Assembly: GCA_028277225.1 (NCBI GenBank)
Contig: JANQHB010000001.1
Coordinates: 1-10,994 of the forward strand
Reading direction: 5' to 3'
Length of the DNA stretch: 10,994 nucleotides
From: Chlorobium sp.
GTDB taxonomy: Bacteria > Bacteroidota > Chlorobiia > Chlorobiales > Chlorobiaceae
Part shown: piece by piece, positions 1 to 6,144 of the stretch
Layout of the letters: every line of letters starts with the position of its first letter
Numbering within the stretch: the first letter of the stretch is position 1
Notes under the pieces: model-generated
The model's database searches: none
The model's input: only the letters and a program-made list of their open reading frames with translations
Told to the model about the DNA's origin: nothing
Made by a program: the position numbers and the translations under genes

Positions 1-90
1 AGCGCTTCACGGGTGAGCGGGTCGGGCTCGGAGCCTTCGGGCCACCGTTCGTTGATGACCGCCGTGAGGTGCTTGAGCACCATGTCGCCC
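1..90. repeat. Terminal direct repeat, left copy
   Basis: Bases 1-90 are identical to 10905-10994, reaching both window ends exactly. An arbitrary excerpt of a linear chromosome would not do this. It is what a contig from a circular molecule, or from a collapsed tandem repeat, looks like. The repeat lies inside the NTPase gene, and joining the copies keeps the reading frame: the distance from the ATG at 671 to the shared ATG at 83 is 588 nt, or 196 codons. Confidence 0.95.
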
Positions 91-671
91 AATGTTTCCA
101 GGCCGGGGTAGTTTTCCTGCAGGGGAAAGCCGCTTTGCCGGATATGCTCCTTCAGTTGCCGGAGTTTTTCTTCGTCATCGGGATCGGTGGAGCGGTAGTC
201 GTGCCGTTCCTTTTCCGGCACGTTATCCAGGTAGGCCGGGTCACGGAAGTAGAAGAACGCGTGGCCGGCCATCTTCGGGTTACGCAGCACGCCGTGGAGG
301 ATCTCGAGTTCGGTGACGGATTTCTGCTGCTGAAACTGCTCCTGCAGCCAAGCTTCCCGTTCGAGCAGTTCGTCCGGGATGTTTTCGGGAACCCAGCCGT
401 AGCGTTCGCCGAGCAGGCTGATGAAGTAGGGACGGCATCGGTTGATCTCTTCGAGGCAGATCGGCAGGACCTTGCCTTCAGCCGCGGCTTCGTCCGTTAC
501 GCCCCAGCGCAGGTCAACCTCGCCCCAGGTGACCCCGCGAGACTCGCAGAGCCGGCGCAATTGGGGAAAGATAACCTTGACCAGGTAGTCCCGTTCGGCG
601 TGCATGTCGCGGAAGGTCGAGGAGATGAACACGCGCAGATGGCGGTCATTTTTATGAGGGGTTTGATTCAT
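1..671 (-). CDS. STAND-like DUF4062-NTPase-TPR protein, N-terminal part (continues at 10904)
   Basis: This is the 5' part of a gene that leaves the window at base 1 and, if the contig is circular, continues from 10904 down to 9191 (794 codons in all). It starts at the ATG at 671-669. The protein begins MNQTPHKNDRHLRVFISSTF and carries a typical DUF4062 domain at about residues 11-100: VFISSTFRDM, then EVDLRWGVT, VLPICLEEI, RCRPYFISLLGERYGW. DUF4062 is a Rossmann-like, TIR/SLOG-like N-terminal module seen in bacterial STAND NTPases and in the animal proteins nephrocystin-3 and TEP1. In such proteins it is thought to be an effector or signalling domain. Residues 100-196 are a charged linker rich in E, R and Q. 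No strong Shine-Dalgarno site precedes the ATG, but no other in-frame start is available because a TAA lies just upstream. The gene is GC-rich compared with its neighbours, which suggests a separate origin. The overlapping plus-strand ORF is a shadow. Confidence 0.9.
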   Translation of the reverse strand, partial: MNQTPHKNDRHLRVFISSTFRDMHAERDYLVKVIFPQLRRLCESRGVTWGEVDLRWGVTDEAAAEGKVLPICLEEINRCRPYFISLLGERYGWVPENIPDELLEREAWLQEQFQQQKSVTELEILHGVLRNPKMAGHAFFYFRDPAYLDNVPEKERHDYRSTDPDDEEKLRQLKEHIRQSGFPLQENYPGLETLGDMVLKHLTAVINERWPEGSEPDPLTREA

Positions 672-1001
672 AAGAATTATGCCATGGATGTGATAGGTAA
701 AGATTCCAAAGACTTTTTTAGGTTGGTGTAAAATTAAGATACTTATTTATGTGACGATGAAGGGGTTTCTGTTTTTTTGCATAGATTTTACGATGCTTCT
801 GCACTCTGCCTTGTTTGACAAAACACAGGAAAACATGAGGTGTCAACAAATACATTGGCAACGTTTCTTATTGAAGCTCGATACGGGATCCTGAAGGCTC
901 TGTCGAGATTTAATATGGTACAAGAGTTTTGAGATAAAGTGTGTAAACGAAGATTCCTCCCAGAAACTCATAAGCACGCATAATCCAGGAAGAAAACCGT
1001 G
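672..1001. other. Divergent intergenic region
   Basis: These 330 bases lie between the divergent starts of the NTPase gene and the FkbM gene, so they should hold both promoters. The region is AT-rich next to the NTPase start. I see no convincing ORF, RNA gene or well-spaced -35/-10 pair. A TTGACA at 815-820 has no acceptable -10 partner 16-18 bases downstream. Confidence 0.5.
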
Positions 1002-1757
1002 ATGACATCATCATTGCAATGTGAAATAATCGAGGGTTTTCGGGTTTACCACCGGAACCGGGAAGAGCTAGAAAAAATCCGCTGGGAAATTTTCGAGGAT
1101 AAGGAGTATGCTTTTGAAACAGACGGCGAGGCGCCTCTGATCTTTGATTGCGGTGCACATGTCGGGCTCGCGGTGATCTACTTCAATATCCGCTATCCGA
1201 AATCAAGGATAATCGCATTCGAAGCCGATCCCGAGAACGTCGAACTGCTGAAGAAAAATATCGAAGTCAACAGTTTGAGCGATGTGACCGTTGTCAATGC
1301 GGCGCTCTGGTCTTCGGAAGGCCGTGCTGATCTGTACAGCGAAATCAATGATGGTGACCCATGGACCTGGGGAAACACGGTCATCCATGACATCTGGGGC
1401 GATGCCGATGGGTCGAGAAAACGGACTGTCCGGACGACCTGTTTGTCCCGGTATATTGCTGATGAACCGATTGATTTTGTGAAAATCGATATCGAGGGAG
1501 CAGAAGAGGCGGTGATTCGTGAAGTGCAACCCCAGCTGCACAAGATCAGGGAAATGCTGATCGAGTTCCACGGAACGAATACAAGCAGGGAGGTGAACGA
1601 TATCGGCAGGATTTCAGAAATGCTCGAACGCAATGGCTTTGAGATCGACGTGATCGAAAAAGACCTGACAAAATCGTTCAAGGAAAGCTCGATCGCTGAA
1701 CTCGATCCGGATCTGTTGCTGATCAGGGCGAGTAATGCCGCCTTTAACCGGGTATAG
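1002..1757 (+). CDS. FkbM-family SAM-dependent methyltransferase
   Basis: A 251-residue protein of the FkbM family (Methyltransf_21). These enzymes transfer a methyl group from S-adenosylmethionine, usually to a hydroxyl of a sugar or polyketide. Bacterial ones often sit near glycan genes, but here there are none, so the substrate is unknown. The SAM-binding motif I is IFDCGAHVG (residues 47-55), followed by the acidic EADP (75-78) that contacts the ribose. The family signature VKIDIEGAE is at 160-168. The length is normal and the gene looks intact. AGGAAG at 987-992 lies 9 nt before the ATG at 1002; a GTG at 999 is also possible and adds one residue. No signal peptide or membrane helix is seen, so it is probably cytosolic. 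Its last 73 or so codons are duplicated at 6503-6737. Confidence 0.9.
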   Translation: MTSSLQCEIIEGFRVYHRNREELEKIRWEIFEDKEYAFETDGEAPLIFDCGAHVGLAVIYFNIRYPKSRIIAFEADPENVELLKKNIEVNSLSDVTVVNAALWSSEGRADLYSEINDGDPWTWGNTVIHDIWGDADGSRKRTVRTTCLSRYIADEPIDFVKIDIEGAEEAVIREVQPQLHKIREMLIEFHGTNTSREVNDIGRISEMLERNGFEIDVIEKDLTKSFKESSIAELDPDLLLIRASNAAFNRV

Positions 1758-1771
1758 GTATGTTGTTTTTA
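1537..1771 (+). repeat. 235-bp direct repeat, copy A (FkbM tail)
   Basis: This segment aligns without gaps to 6503-6737 (constant offset 4966) with 7 mismatches counted by eye, about 97% identity. It covers the C-terminal part of the FkbM gene, its stop codon and 14 bases beyond (gtatgttgttttta). Immediately before it, the two copies still share GAAGTGC (1521-1527 and 6487-6493). Confidence 0.95.
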
Positions 1772-1807
1772 ACCCTCAACCCTAGTCCTCGGGGCCTTTT
1801 CCGTAAC

Positions 1808-1826
1808 GCTCAAGACTTGAGCTTTT
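1808..1826 (+). terminator. Possible weak terminator after the FkbM gene
   Basis: GCTCAAG-A-CTTGAGC followed by TTTT, about 50 bases after the FkbM stop. As a hairpin it would have a 5-bp stem and 5-base loop, which is short, and the U-run is only four bases. It could equally be a protein-binding palindrome. Confidence 0.3.
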
Positions 1827-1876
1827 GACTCACGCCGCTTACGGCGGGTTGCAACCTGCTCCTGTAAGCCAATTGC

Positions 1877-1891
1877 GAGGGGCCGCCCCTC
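1877..1891. repeat. GC-rich hairpin, 6-bp arms
   Basis: GAGGGG-CCG-CCCCTC, a perfect inverted repeat with a 3-base loop, following a smaller hairpin at 1833-1846. No U-run follows on either strand, so it is not a standard intrinsic terminator. It may be a remnant of mobile-element DNA. Confidence 0.5.
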
Positions 1892-1949
1892 ATCTCTTTA
1901 GCCGCTTTGCTGCAGCACACGGACATTGGTTTTCAGTTTCCTTGCTCGT

Positions 1950-2753
1950 TCATAGTTTTCGGTATTCGTTGCATCCCCATTGAAACCCTTTGTCACATGC
2001 CTTCCCGAACCACTCTTTTGCAGTGCTTTTGTTCTGCCGAACGCCTTGGCCATCTCTATACATTACACCGATATTGAATTGCGCTTTGGCATCCCCTTGC
2101 TCTGCGGCAAGGCGATACCACCTCAAGGCTTCCGTATAGTTTTGCTGAACGCCTTGGCCTTTTGTGTATATCACGCCGAGATTGAACTGCGCATCGGCTT
2201 GCCCTTGCTCTGCGGCTAGGCGATACCACCTCAAGGCTTCCGTATAGTTTTGCTGAACGCCTTTGCCATTATCGTACATCACGCCGAGATTGAACTGCGC
2301 TCTGGCATCCCCTTGCTCTGCGGCAAGGCGATACCACCTCAAGGCTTCCGTATAGTTTTGCTGAACGCCTTTGCCATTATCGTACATCACGCCGAGATTG
2401 TACTGCGCATTGGCATCCCCTTGTTCTGCGGCCAGGCGATACCACCTCAAGGCTTCCGTATAGTTTTGCTGAACGCCTTTGCCATTATCGTACATCACGC
2501 CGAGATTGATCTGCGCATTGGCATCCCCTTGCTCTGCGGCCAGGCGATACCACCTCAAGGCTTCCGTATAGTTTTGCCGAACGCCTTCGCCATTATCGTA
2601 CATCAAGCCGAGATTGAACTGTGCCCAGGCTTCACCGTTTTCAGCTGCATTTCTATATTTGGCAATTTTCTGCTGTGTCGGGTTATGACAAGAACTTATC
2701 GTTGGTACAATCAATGCCAATGTTGCTACTATGCAGATAATCAGGTTTTTCAT
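1950..2753 (-). CDS. Sel1-repeat (SLR) lipoprotein
   Basis: A 267-residue protein with an N-terminal lipoprotein signal: a positively charged start, a hydrophobic core and a lipobox ending ISSC with Cys22 as the predicted lipidated residue. It should therefore be anchored in the cell envelope. The rest is six 36-residue Sel1-like repeats (about residues 31-248) with the pattern AAEQGDANAQ-NLGVMYDNGKGVQQNYTEALRWY. Sel1 repeats form TPR-like alpha solenoids that bind other proteins. A shorter, diverged C-terminal cap contains two cysteines (253 and 261). The middle repeats are almost identical at the DNA level, which points to recent expansion. No clear Shine-Dalgarno site precedes the ATG at 2753. 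It is convergent with the FkbM gene and follows the AT-rich block on the same strand. The partner is unknown. Confidence 0.9.
   Translation of the reverse strand: MKNLIICIVATLALIVPTISSCHNPTQQKIAKYRNAAENGEAWAQFNLGLMYDNGEGVRQNYTEALRWYRLAAEQGDANAQINLGVMYDNGKGVQQNYTEALRWYRLAAEQGDANAQYNLGVMYDNGKGVQQNYTEALRWYRLAAEQGDARAQFNLGVMYDNGKGVQQNYTEALRWYRLAAEQGQADAQFNLGVIYTKGQGVQQNYTEALRWYRLAAEQGDAKAQFNIGVMYRDGQGVRQNKSTAKEWFGKACDKGFQWGCNEYRKL
2060..2640 (-). repeat. 108-bp tandem repeat coding for Sel1 units
   Basis: The motif GGCGATACCACCTCAAGGCT (plus-strand reading) recurs at 2111, 2219, 2327, 2435 and 2543, exactly 108 bases apart. Each unit codes for one 36-residue Sel1 repeat. Units differ by only a few bases, so repeat number could change by slippage or recombination without breaking the frame. 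Confidence 0.95.
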
Positions 2754-2918
2754 CGCTGTGGGTTTATTGACTTAAGCGGGTGTTGCTTGCAATGTGTTCG
2801 GACCTCCAGTTTCACGCCCATTTCCGGTTGATTGGTTTCCGGATCTATGTAATCCTATAGGTTGGGTTCTTTCACTCTCCATTCCTCTTCAGCTTGACGG
2901 TTTTAAGTTTACCTTCCT
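2754..2918. other. Intergenic stretch before the Sel1 gene
   Basis: Together with the broken small gene next to it, this makes up the 403-base gap between the Sel1 and DUF1036-like genes. It should carry the Sel1 promoter, but I see no clear promoter motif or conserved ORF. Confidence 0.4.
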
Positions 2919-3139
2919 TCATTTGCCTGTAAAAGCTAAGTCTGAAAAACCTGTTTTTTTCATTACCTCAGCAAGGATATATAGTCTCAGTATGCTCATA
3001 TGCAAGAGCCTCAACAAACTTTTTAATTCTGCACCACAATTGGGGCAGGTTATTCTGTTCTTTTTGAAAAGATATTCCTACTTAACCCAACCTCATCAAC
3101 CAAACAGTAACTTTTAATGTGGTTTTTTACCCAAGACAT
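2919..3139 (-). pseudogene. Frameshifted small zinc-ribbon-like gene
   Basis: On the minus strand an ATG at 3139 opens a frame reading MSWVKNHIKSYC, then LVDEVGLSRNIFSKRTE and a stop. The overlapping frame reads FKKNRITCPNCGAELKSLL, then a hydrophobic and basic tail, and ends at TGA 2921-2919. It lacks an early start codon. Joining them by one indel near the A-run at about 3065-3070 (NIFSK to KNRITC) gives a plausible protein of about 73 residues containing a CPNCGAEL knuckle, which could be half of a zinc-binding site. I read it as a small gene broken by a single-base indel or a sequencing error. It begins 18 bases after the DUF1036-like gene on the same strand. Function unknown. An ATG inside the second frame would give only about 30 residues without the cysteines. 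Confidence 0.35.
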
Positions 3140-3156
3140 TAAATATATGCTGGGAC

Positions 3157-4518
3157 TTACTGCTGCTTACTCCATACTTCTCCAGACCCCCATTTGATTT
3201 TTTTACCATCCTCTATCAAAGTTGCTGTGACAGTTGGAAAAGACTTTTTATATCTACGCTGTACTTCTATCTTATTGGAATTTTCATATACATTTACAAC
3301 ACCCTTCGCATAAGGTTTACTTTTTGTATAAAACATGATACTGCCTGGCATTCCTGACCTAATTGCCGTCCAATTTCTGCCTTTTTCATCGAACCATTTT
3401 CCGCTTAAATCAAGGTAATTGCGAGTTATTTTATTTTTGTGAGTTGGCTTTTTATTTGATTGCTGCTTACTCCATACTACACCTGATTCCCATTTAATTT
3501 TATTTCTATTCTCTATCAAAGTTGCATTGACAGTTGGAAACATCCTTACATATTCAGGCTTTACTTTTATCTTGTTGGAATTTTCGTATACCCACACATA
3601 TCCAGAAGAGTATATAGAGTAGTTAGTTGGAGGTCTAAAGCTAACAGCGTTTGGGTGATGATTTTCTGCTGACCACTTTCTACCTTTTTCATCAAGCCAA
3701 ACTCCTTCTAAATCAGGGTAACCAGGCCACTTGTTTCCATATATTCTTTTTTTTCGTTTTCTAGCTAATTCCCCCTCTTTATAGAATAGAGGTTCATTTC
3801 TGGAAGATAATCCTGGCGTGTTAGCCGCCTTCCATTCTATAAATTTACGTATTGCATCCTTCATAAGGCCAGTACTTTTATCATAATCTTTTTGGGTTTG
3901 TTCTTGTATTTTAACGATTTCTTTTTTGTCTACTTCAACATGCGGCTTTATTTTAGAAGGTGCTGGAGGATATACTTCTAAACGAAAATCACCATGAAAT
4001 TTATCAAGGCCCTTCGGATTACTAACAACAGTAAAAGGGACAAATTTTGCTCCATCAGGACATTTTGTAGGCGCATAACTGGATTTATAATTAAAACCTT
4101 TATCAAACCTAACGCAATAATAATACGGACGTTTAGTCTCCTCAAATACCATTATTCCCCAAATGGTTTTATATGTTTTAATTTTCATATTTTGCGGTGT
4201 GAGATAAACTATATTCCCATTACGATCATTGCCAATAAAGCTTAAATATTGCAAATTTAAATTCTTAAAACAGGGCTCACTAAAACAGTGAATATATTGA
4301 AGTTGTTTGCATTCTCCTTTCTTAAGTGTGTACCAACCCTTTACAATGCCATTATTATCTTTTGGCTTCATATCGTGGATATTGATACTATATACAGCAT
4401 ATTTGATGTCTTGTTCTCCTTTATTACAAACAGTAGTACTAAGGTATTTAGCATTGGCAATGTTTGCAAAAAACTGAAAAAGAAAAAAGACAATAAAAGC
4501 TATAGTGTATTTTTTCAT
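3157..4518 (-). CDS. Secreted DUF1036-like protein with two C-terminal repeats
   Basis: A 453-residue protein. The chosen start (ATG at 4518) follows a purine-rich AAGAGAAG stretch and gives a typical Sec signal peptide: MKKY, a hydrophobic core, and cleavage after ANA at residue 23. Residues 24-75 (YLSTTVCNKGEQDIKYAVYS, then GWYTLKKGECKQL) resemble DUF1036, a periplasmic domain of unknown function; further cysteines at 78, 83, 135 and 153 may form disulphides. A basic, helical linker lies around 195-260. The C-terminus is a tandem repeat of about 84 residues (269-353 and 370-453), each with W-DEKGR-W, VYENSNKI, FPTV-ATLIE, KIKW-SG-VWSKQQ. The same frame can start upstream at 4605, adding 29 residues with another hydrophobic stretch (482 in all), but that start has no Shine-Dalgarno site. 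It follows the small membrane-protein gene and is AT-rich. Function unknown. Confidence 0.75.
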   Translation of the reverse strand: MKKYTIAFIVFFLFQFFANIANAKYLSTTVCNKGEQDIKYAVYSINIHDMKPKDNNGIVKGWYTLKKGECKQLQYIHCFSEPCFKNLNLQYLSFIGNDRNGNIVYLTPQNMKIKTYKTIWGIMVFEETKRPYYYCVRFDKGFNYKSSYAPTKCPDGAKFVPFTVVSNPKGLDKFHGDFRLEVYPPAPSKIKPHVEVDKKEIVKIQEQTQKDYDKSTGLMKDAIRKFIEWKAANTPGLSSRNEPLFYKEGELARKRKKRIYGNKWPGYPDLEGVWLDEKGRKWSAENHHPNAVSFRPPTNYSIYSSGYVWVYENSNKIKVKPEYVRMFPTVNATLIENRNKIKWESGVVWSKQQSNKKPTHKNKITRNYLDLSGKWFDEKGRNWTAIRSGMPGSIMFYTKSKPYAKGVVNVYENSNKIEVQRRYKKSFPTVTATLIEDGKKIKWGSGEVWSKQQ

Positions 4519-4608
4519 TTCACTTCTCTTTATTATTCGATATAAAAAGCATGTCCACACAAGACCGGTTATAATTAAAATATGAAACCACCACAAAGAA
4601 ACCATGCA

Positions 4609-5064
4609 CTATTGCGATAACCATAGACTCAATATCCACAATATGACGCCAAGAGATAATAAACCAAGTATAAACTTATAATACCTGCCGGCGATAAAAG
4701 CTCCTATAACACCTGCAATTATCATTGGCATTGCGGAATTTTCTGAATCCGGATATTGACTCGCTGTGAAACCGGCTGCAACTATAAAACCAAAAATTGC
4801 CCATCCTGTACTCCATTCACCGCGAGGTTTTGTGTCAATATCTTTAATTTCGTTGCCCTGCTTTTTCGCTCTTTGTTCAGACGCTTGCCGATCTCTTGCA
4901 AAACTTTCTTGCATTCTACGATTCATATCCTCTATCGCACGGTGGTTTGCTTCACTTTGGGCTCTCTGCTTTCTATCTGCCTCATCTCTTTGACGATCTT
5001 CCTCAACAGTACGAGAGTCGTATGCCCCATATCTGTGTACATTTTCATTATCTGGCCTTGTCAT
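4609..5064 (-). CDS. Small membrane protein with charged N-terminal domain
   Basis: A 151-residue protein I do not recognise. Residues 1-82 are very hydrophilic, rich in E, R, Q and K, and probably helical or coiled coil (EEDRQRDEADRKQRAQSEAN and onward). Three hydrophobic segments follow at about 86-103, 111-128 and 130-149, likely membrane helices, the last ending three residues from the C-terminus. The start is well supported: AGGAGG (plus-strand positions 5072-5077) lies 7 nt before the ATG at 5064. A second ATG at 5068 is out of frame. It sits directly upstream of the secreted DUF1036-like gene on the same strand and shares its AT-rich composition, so the two probably form one transcript and one imported module. 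A scaffold or envelope role is possible but unsupported. Confidence 0.7.
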   Translation of the reverse strand: MTRPDNENVHRYGAYDSRTVEEDRQRDEADRKQRAQSEANHRAIEDMNRRMQESFARDRQASEQRAKKQGNEIKDIDTKPRGEWSTGWAIFGFIVAAGFTASQYPDSENSAMPMIIAGVIGAFIAGRYYKFILGLLSLGVILWILSLWLSQ

Positions 5065-5071
5065 TCATTCG

Positions 5072-5077
5072 CCTCCT
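5072..5077 (-). promoter_or_regulatory. Shine-Dalgarno site AGGAGG
   Basis: A perfect AGGAGG on the minus strand, 7 nt before the ATG at 5064. It decides the start of the small membrane-protein gene over the out-of-frame ATG at 5068. Confidence 0.8.
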
Positions 5078-5170
5078 ACAGCTACTAGATTAAGTGAAAA
5101 TACTGATATTTTACACAATATGATGTTTTTTTCCAACATGAACATTCAGTTCATCCTTTTGTGTAGATAA

Positions 5171-5838
5171 AATTCTCAGTTTTGTAACAAGAACAGCAAA
5201 AAAGACCAACAGCAAAGCCAGGAGGAAGTTTCGCAACTCTATAAGAAAATCGACCGGCTATAGGTAGAGAACGATTTTTTAAAAAAAGGCTTGTCGAGCT
5301 GAAAACCGCTCAGGAGCGCCGAGGTATGATCAACAAAGAGCACTCATGACTGAGCATCAGAAAGCAATGTGATCTGCTTAGTATCCATCGTTCCGATCTG
5401 TACATGTACTATCAGCCTAAAAGGATCTCGAAGCTCAATCAGGAACTGATGCATCTGATTGATCGGCACTATCAGCAGAAACCCTACTATGGCGTGTACC
5501 GAATGTGGGAATGGCTCCGTAAGGACAAAGGCTACAAGGTCAATATTAAACGGATCAGGCGACTCTACCGTATCATGGGACTTGAGGCCATCGGCCCAAA
5601 ACCCAACACCTCAAAACCGGCACTGGGCCATAAAGTCTATCCGTATCTGCTCAAAAACCTTGTAATTACGCACAGTAATCAGGTTTGGGCAACCGATCTG
5701 ACCTATGTGCCTATTCAGAACGGATTCCTGTATTTGATGGCGATCATCGACCTGAAAAGCCGGTATGTACTCAACTGGTCGGTGTCAAATACCATGGATG
5801 CCACGTGCTGTCAGACTGAAAAGGCTGTCCATTCTTAA
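5171..5838 (+). pseudogene. IS3-family transposase remnant (end of OrfA and first half of OrfB)
   Basis: A decayed insertion sequence. The C-terminal third of OrfA is readable from 5171 (coiled-coil end QLYKKIDRL, then VENDFLKK), with an in-frame TAG at 5261-5263 where a glutamine would fit. OrfA ends at TGA 5300-5302. An A7 run at 5281-5287 is at the right place for the programmed -1 frameshift of this family, leading into RLVELKTAQERRGMINKEHS and a TGA at 5347-5349 inside OrfB. The frame then stays open from the ATG at 5404 to 5838: HTH_21-type region (RHYQQKPYYGVYRMWEWLR, NIKRIRRLYRIMGL), then the start of the rve catalytic core with VWATDLTYVP, holding the first Asp of the DDE triad. The second Asp and the Glu are missing because the sequence changes near 5812. 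The N-terminus of OrfA and both IS ends are lost. It cannot be active. Confidence 0.85.
5281..5287 (+). promoter_or_regulatory. A7 slippery site of the IS3 remnant
   Basis: Seven A residues where the OrfA frame (DFLKK-GLSS-stop) can slip by -1 into the OrfB frame (DFLKK-RLVEL). IS3-family elements make the OrfAB transposase this way. It is now a relic, since both frames carry stops. Confidence 0.6.
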
Positions 5839-6144
5839 TAATCGCTATCCTGATGTCATACCGCTTCACGTACAGCATCCTGAAATATCCGCTGCGGGGT
5901 CATGAGCGCGCCACAGCGGCGAAGGTCTGTTGTCAGTGGTTCCTCCTTTTTTCCTGTCGGAAAAATGGCTTGGCGGTTCTTTCCCGTTCATAAGGCTGCC
6001 GTGGCTCCTTCACCCGCTGTCGCTGGGGCGAGGAGCCTGATGGGCAGCCCGGCGTTCAGGTCATGCAATCCTGCCGTCCTCGCTGGTGCCCTGTTGCTGT
6101 AGTGCACGTTCGCATTGCATCAATATTAACCTTTGGAGGCTGTC
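5839..6144. other. Intergenic region before the ArdC chimera
   Basis: About 300 bases, GC-rich in the second half, between the IS3 remnant and the chimeric ORF. The frame from about 5812 to 5904 reads ILNNRYPDVIPLHVQHPE and may be the tail of another lost gene joined to the IS. CCGCTG (5889-5894) and CAGCGG (5914-5919) form an inverted repeat with a 19-base loop. An ORF at 5902-6102 is proline-, serine- and alanine-rich with no recognisable domain and no Shine-Dalgarno site, so I do not call it. The region probably holds the original ardC promoter. Confidence 0.4.

Larger units (their letters stand above)
1758..1949. other. Spacer rich in inverted repeats between convergent genes
   Basis: This 192-base spacer separates the convergent FkbM and Sel1 genes. 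It carries three short perfect inverted repeats in about 85 bases: 1808-1822 (7-bp arms, one central base, followed by TTTT), 1833-1846 (CGCCG, loop CTTA, CGGCG) and 1877-1891 (GAGGGG, loop CCG, CCCCTC). It is more GC-rich than the sequence to its right. No ORF is supported. Confidence 0.5.

Noticed and set aside
69..731. 220-residue plus-strand ORF
   Set aside because: It is the reverse-strand shadow of the DUF4062 coding region in GC-rich DNA. The minus-strand reading has clear domain motifs and this one has none.
815..820. TTGACA as a -35 box for the FkbM gene
   Set aside because: No TATAAT-like hexamer stands 16-18 bases downstream, and the match is isolated.
1193..1681. 162- and 122-residue minus-strand ORFs inside the FkbM gene
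   Set aside because: They are shadows. The plus strand carries the complete methyltransferase motif set and a Shine-Dalgarno site.
2060..2640. Regular repeats suggesting a CRISPR array
   Set aside because: The 108-bp units are contiguous coding repeats with no variable spacers and no palindromic repeat, and they translate into Sel1 units.
1980..2831. Two repetitive plus-strand ORFs opposite the Sel1 gene
   Set aside because: Their repeats mirror the 108-bp Sel1 units. The minus-strand protein has a lipobox and canonical Sel1 repeats.
2794..3117. 107-residue plus-strand ORF
   Set aside because: It has no domain, no Shine-Dalgarno site and biased, irregular composition. The opposite strand holds a better, broken small gene.
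5902..6102. 66-residue ORF before the ArdC chimera
   Set aside because: Low-complexity Pro/Ser/Ala composition, no ribosome binding site and no recognisable motif. It may be part of the ardC leader, but I cannot support it as a gene.
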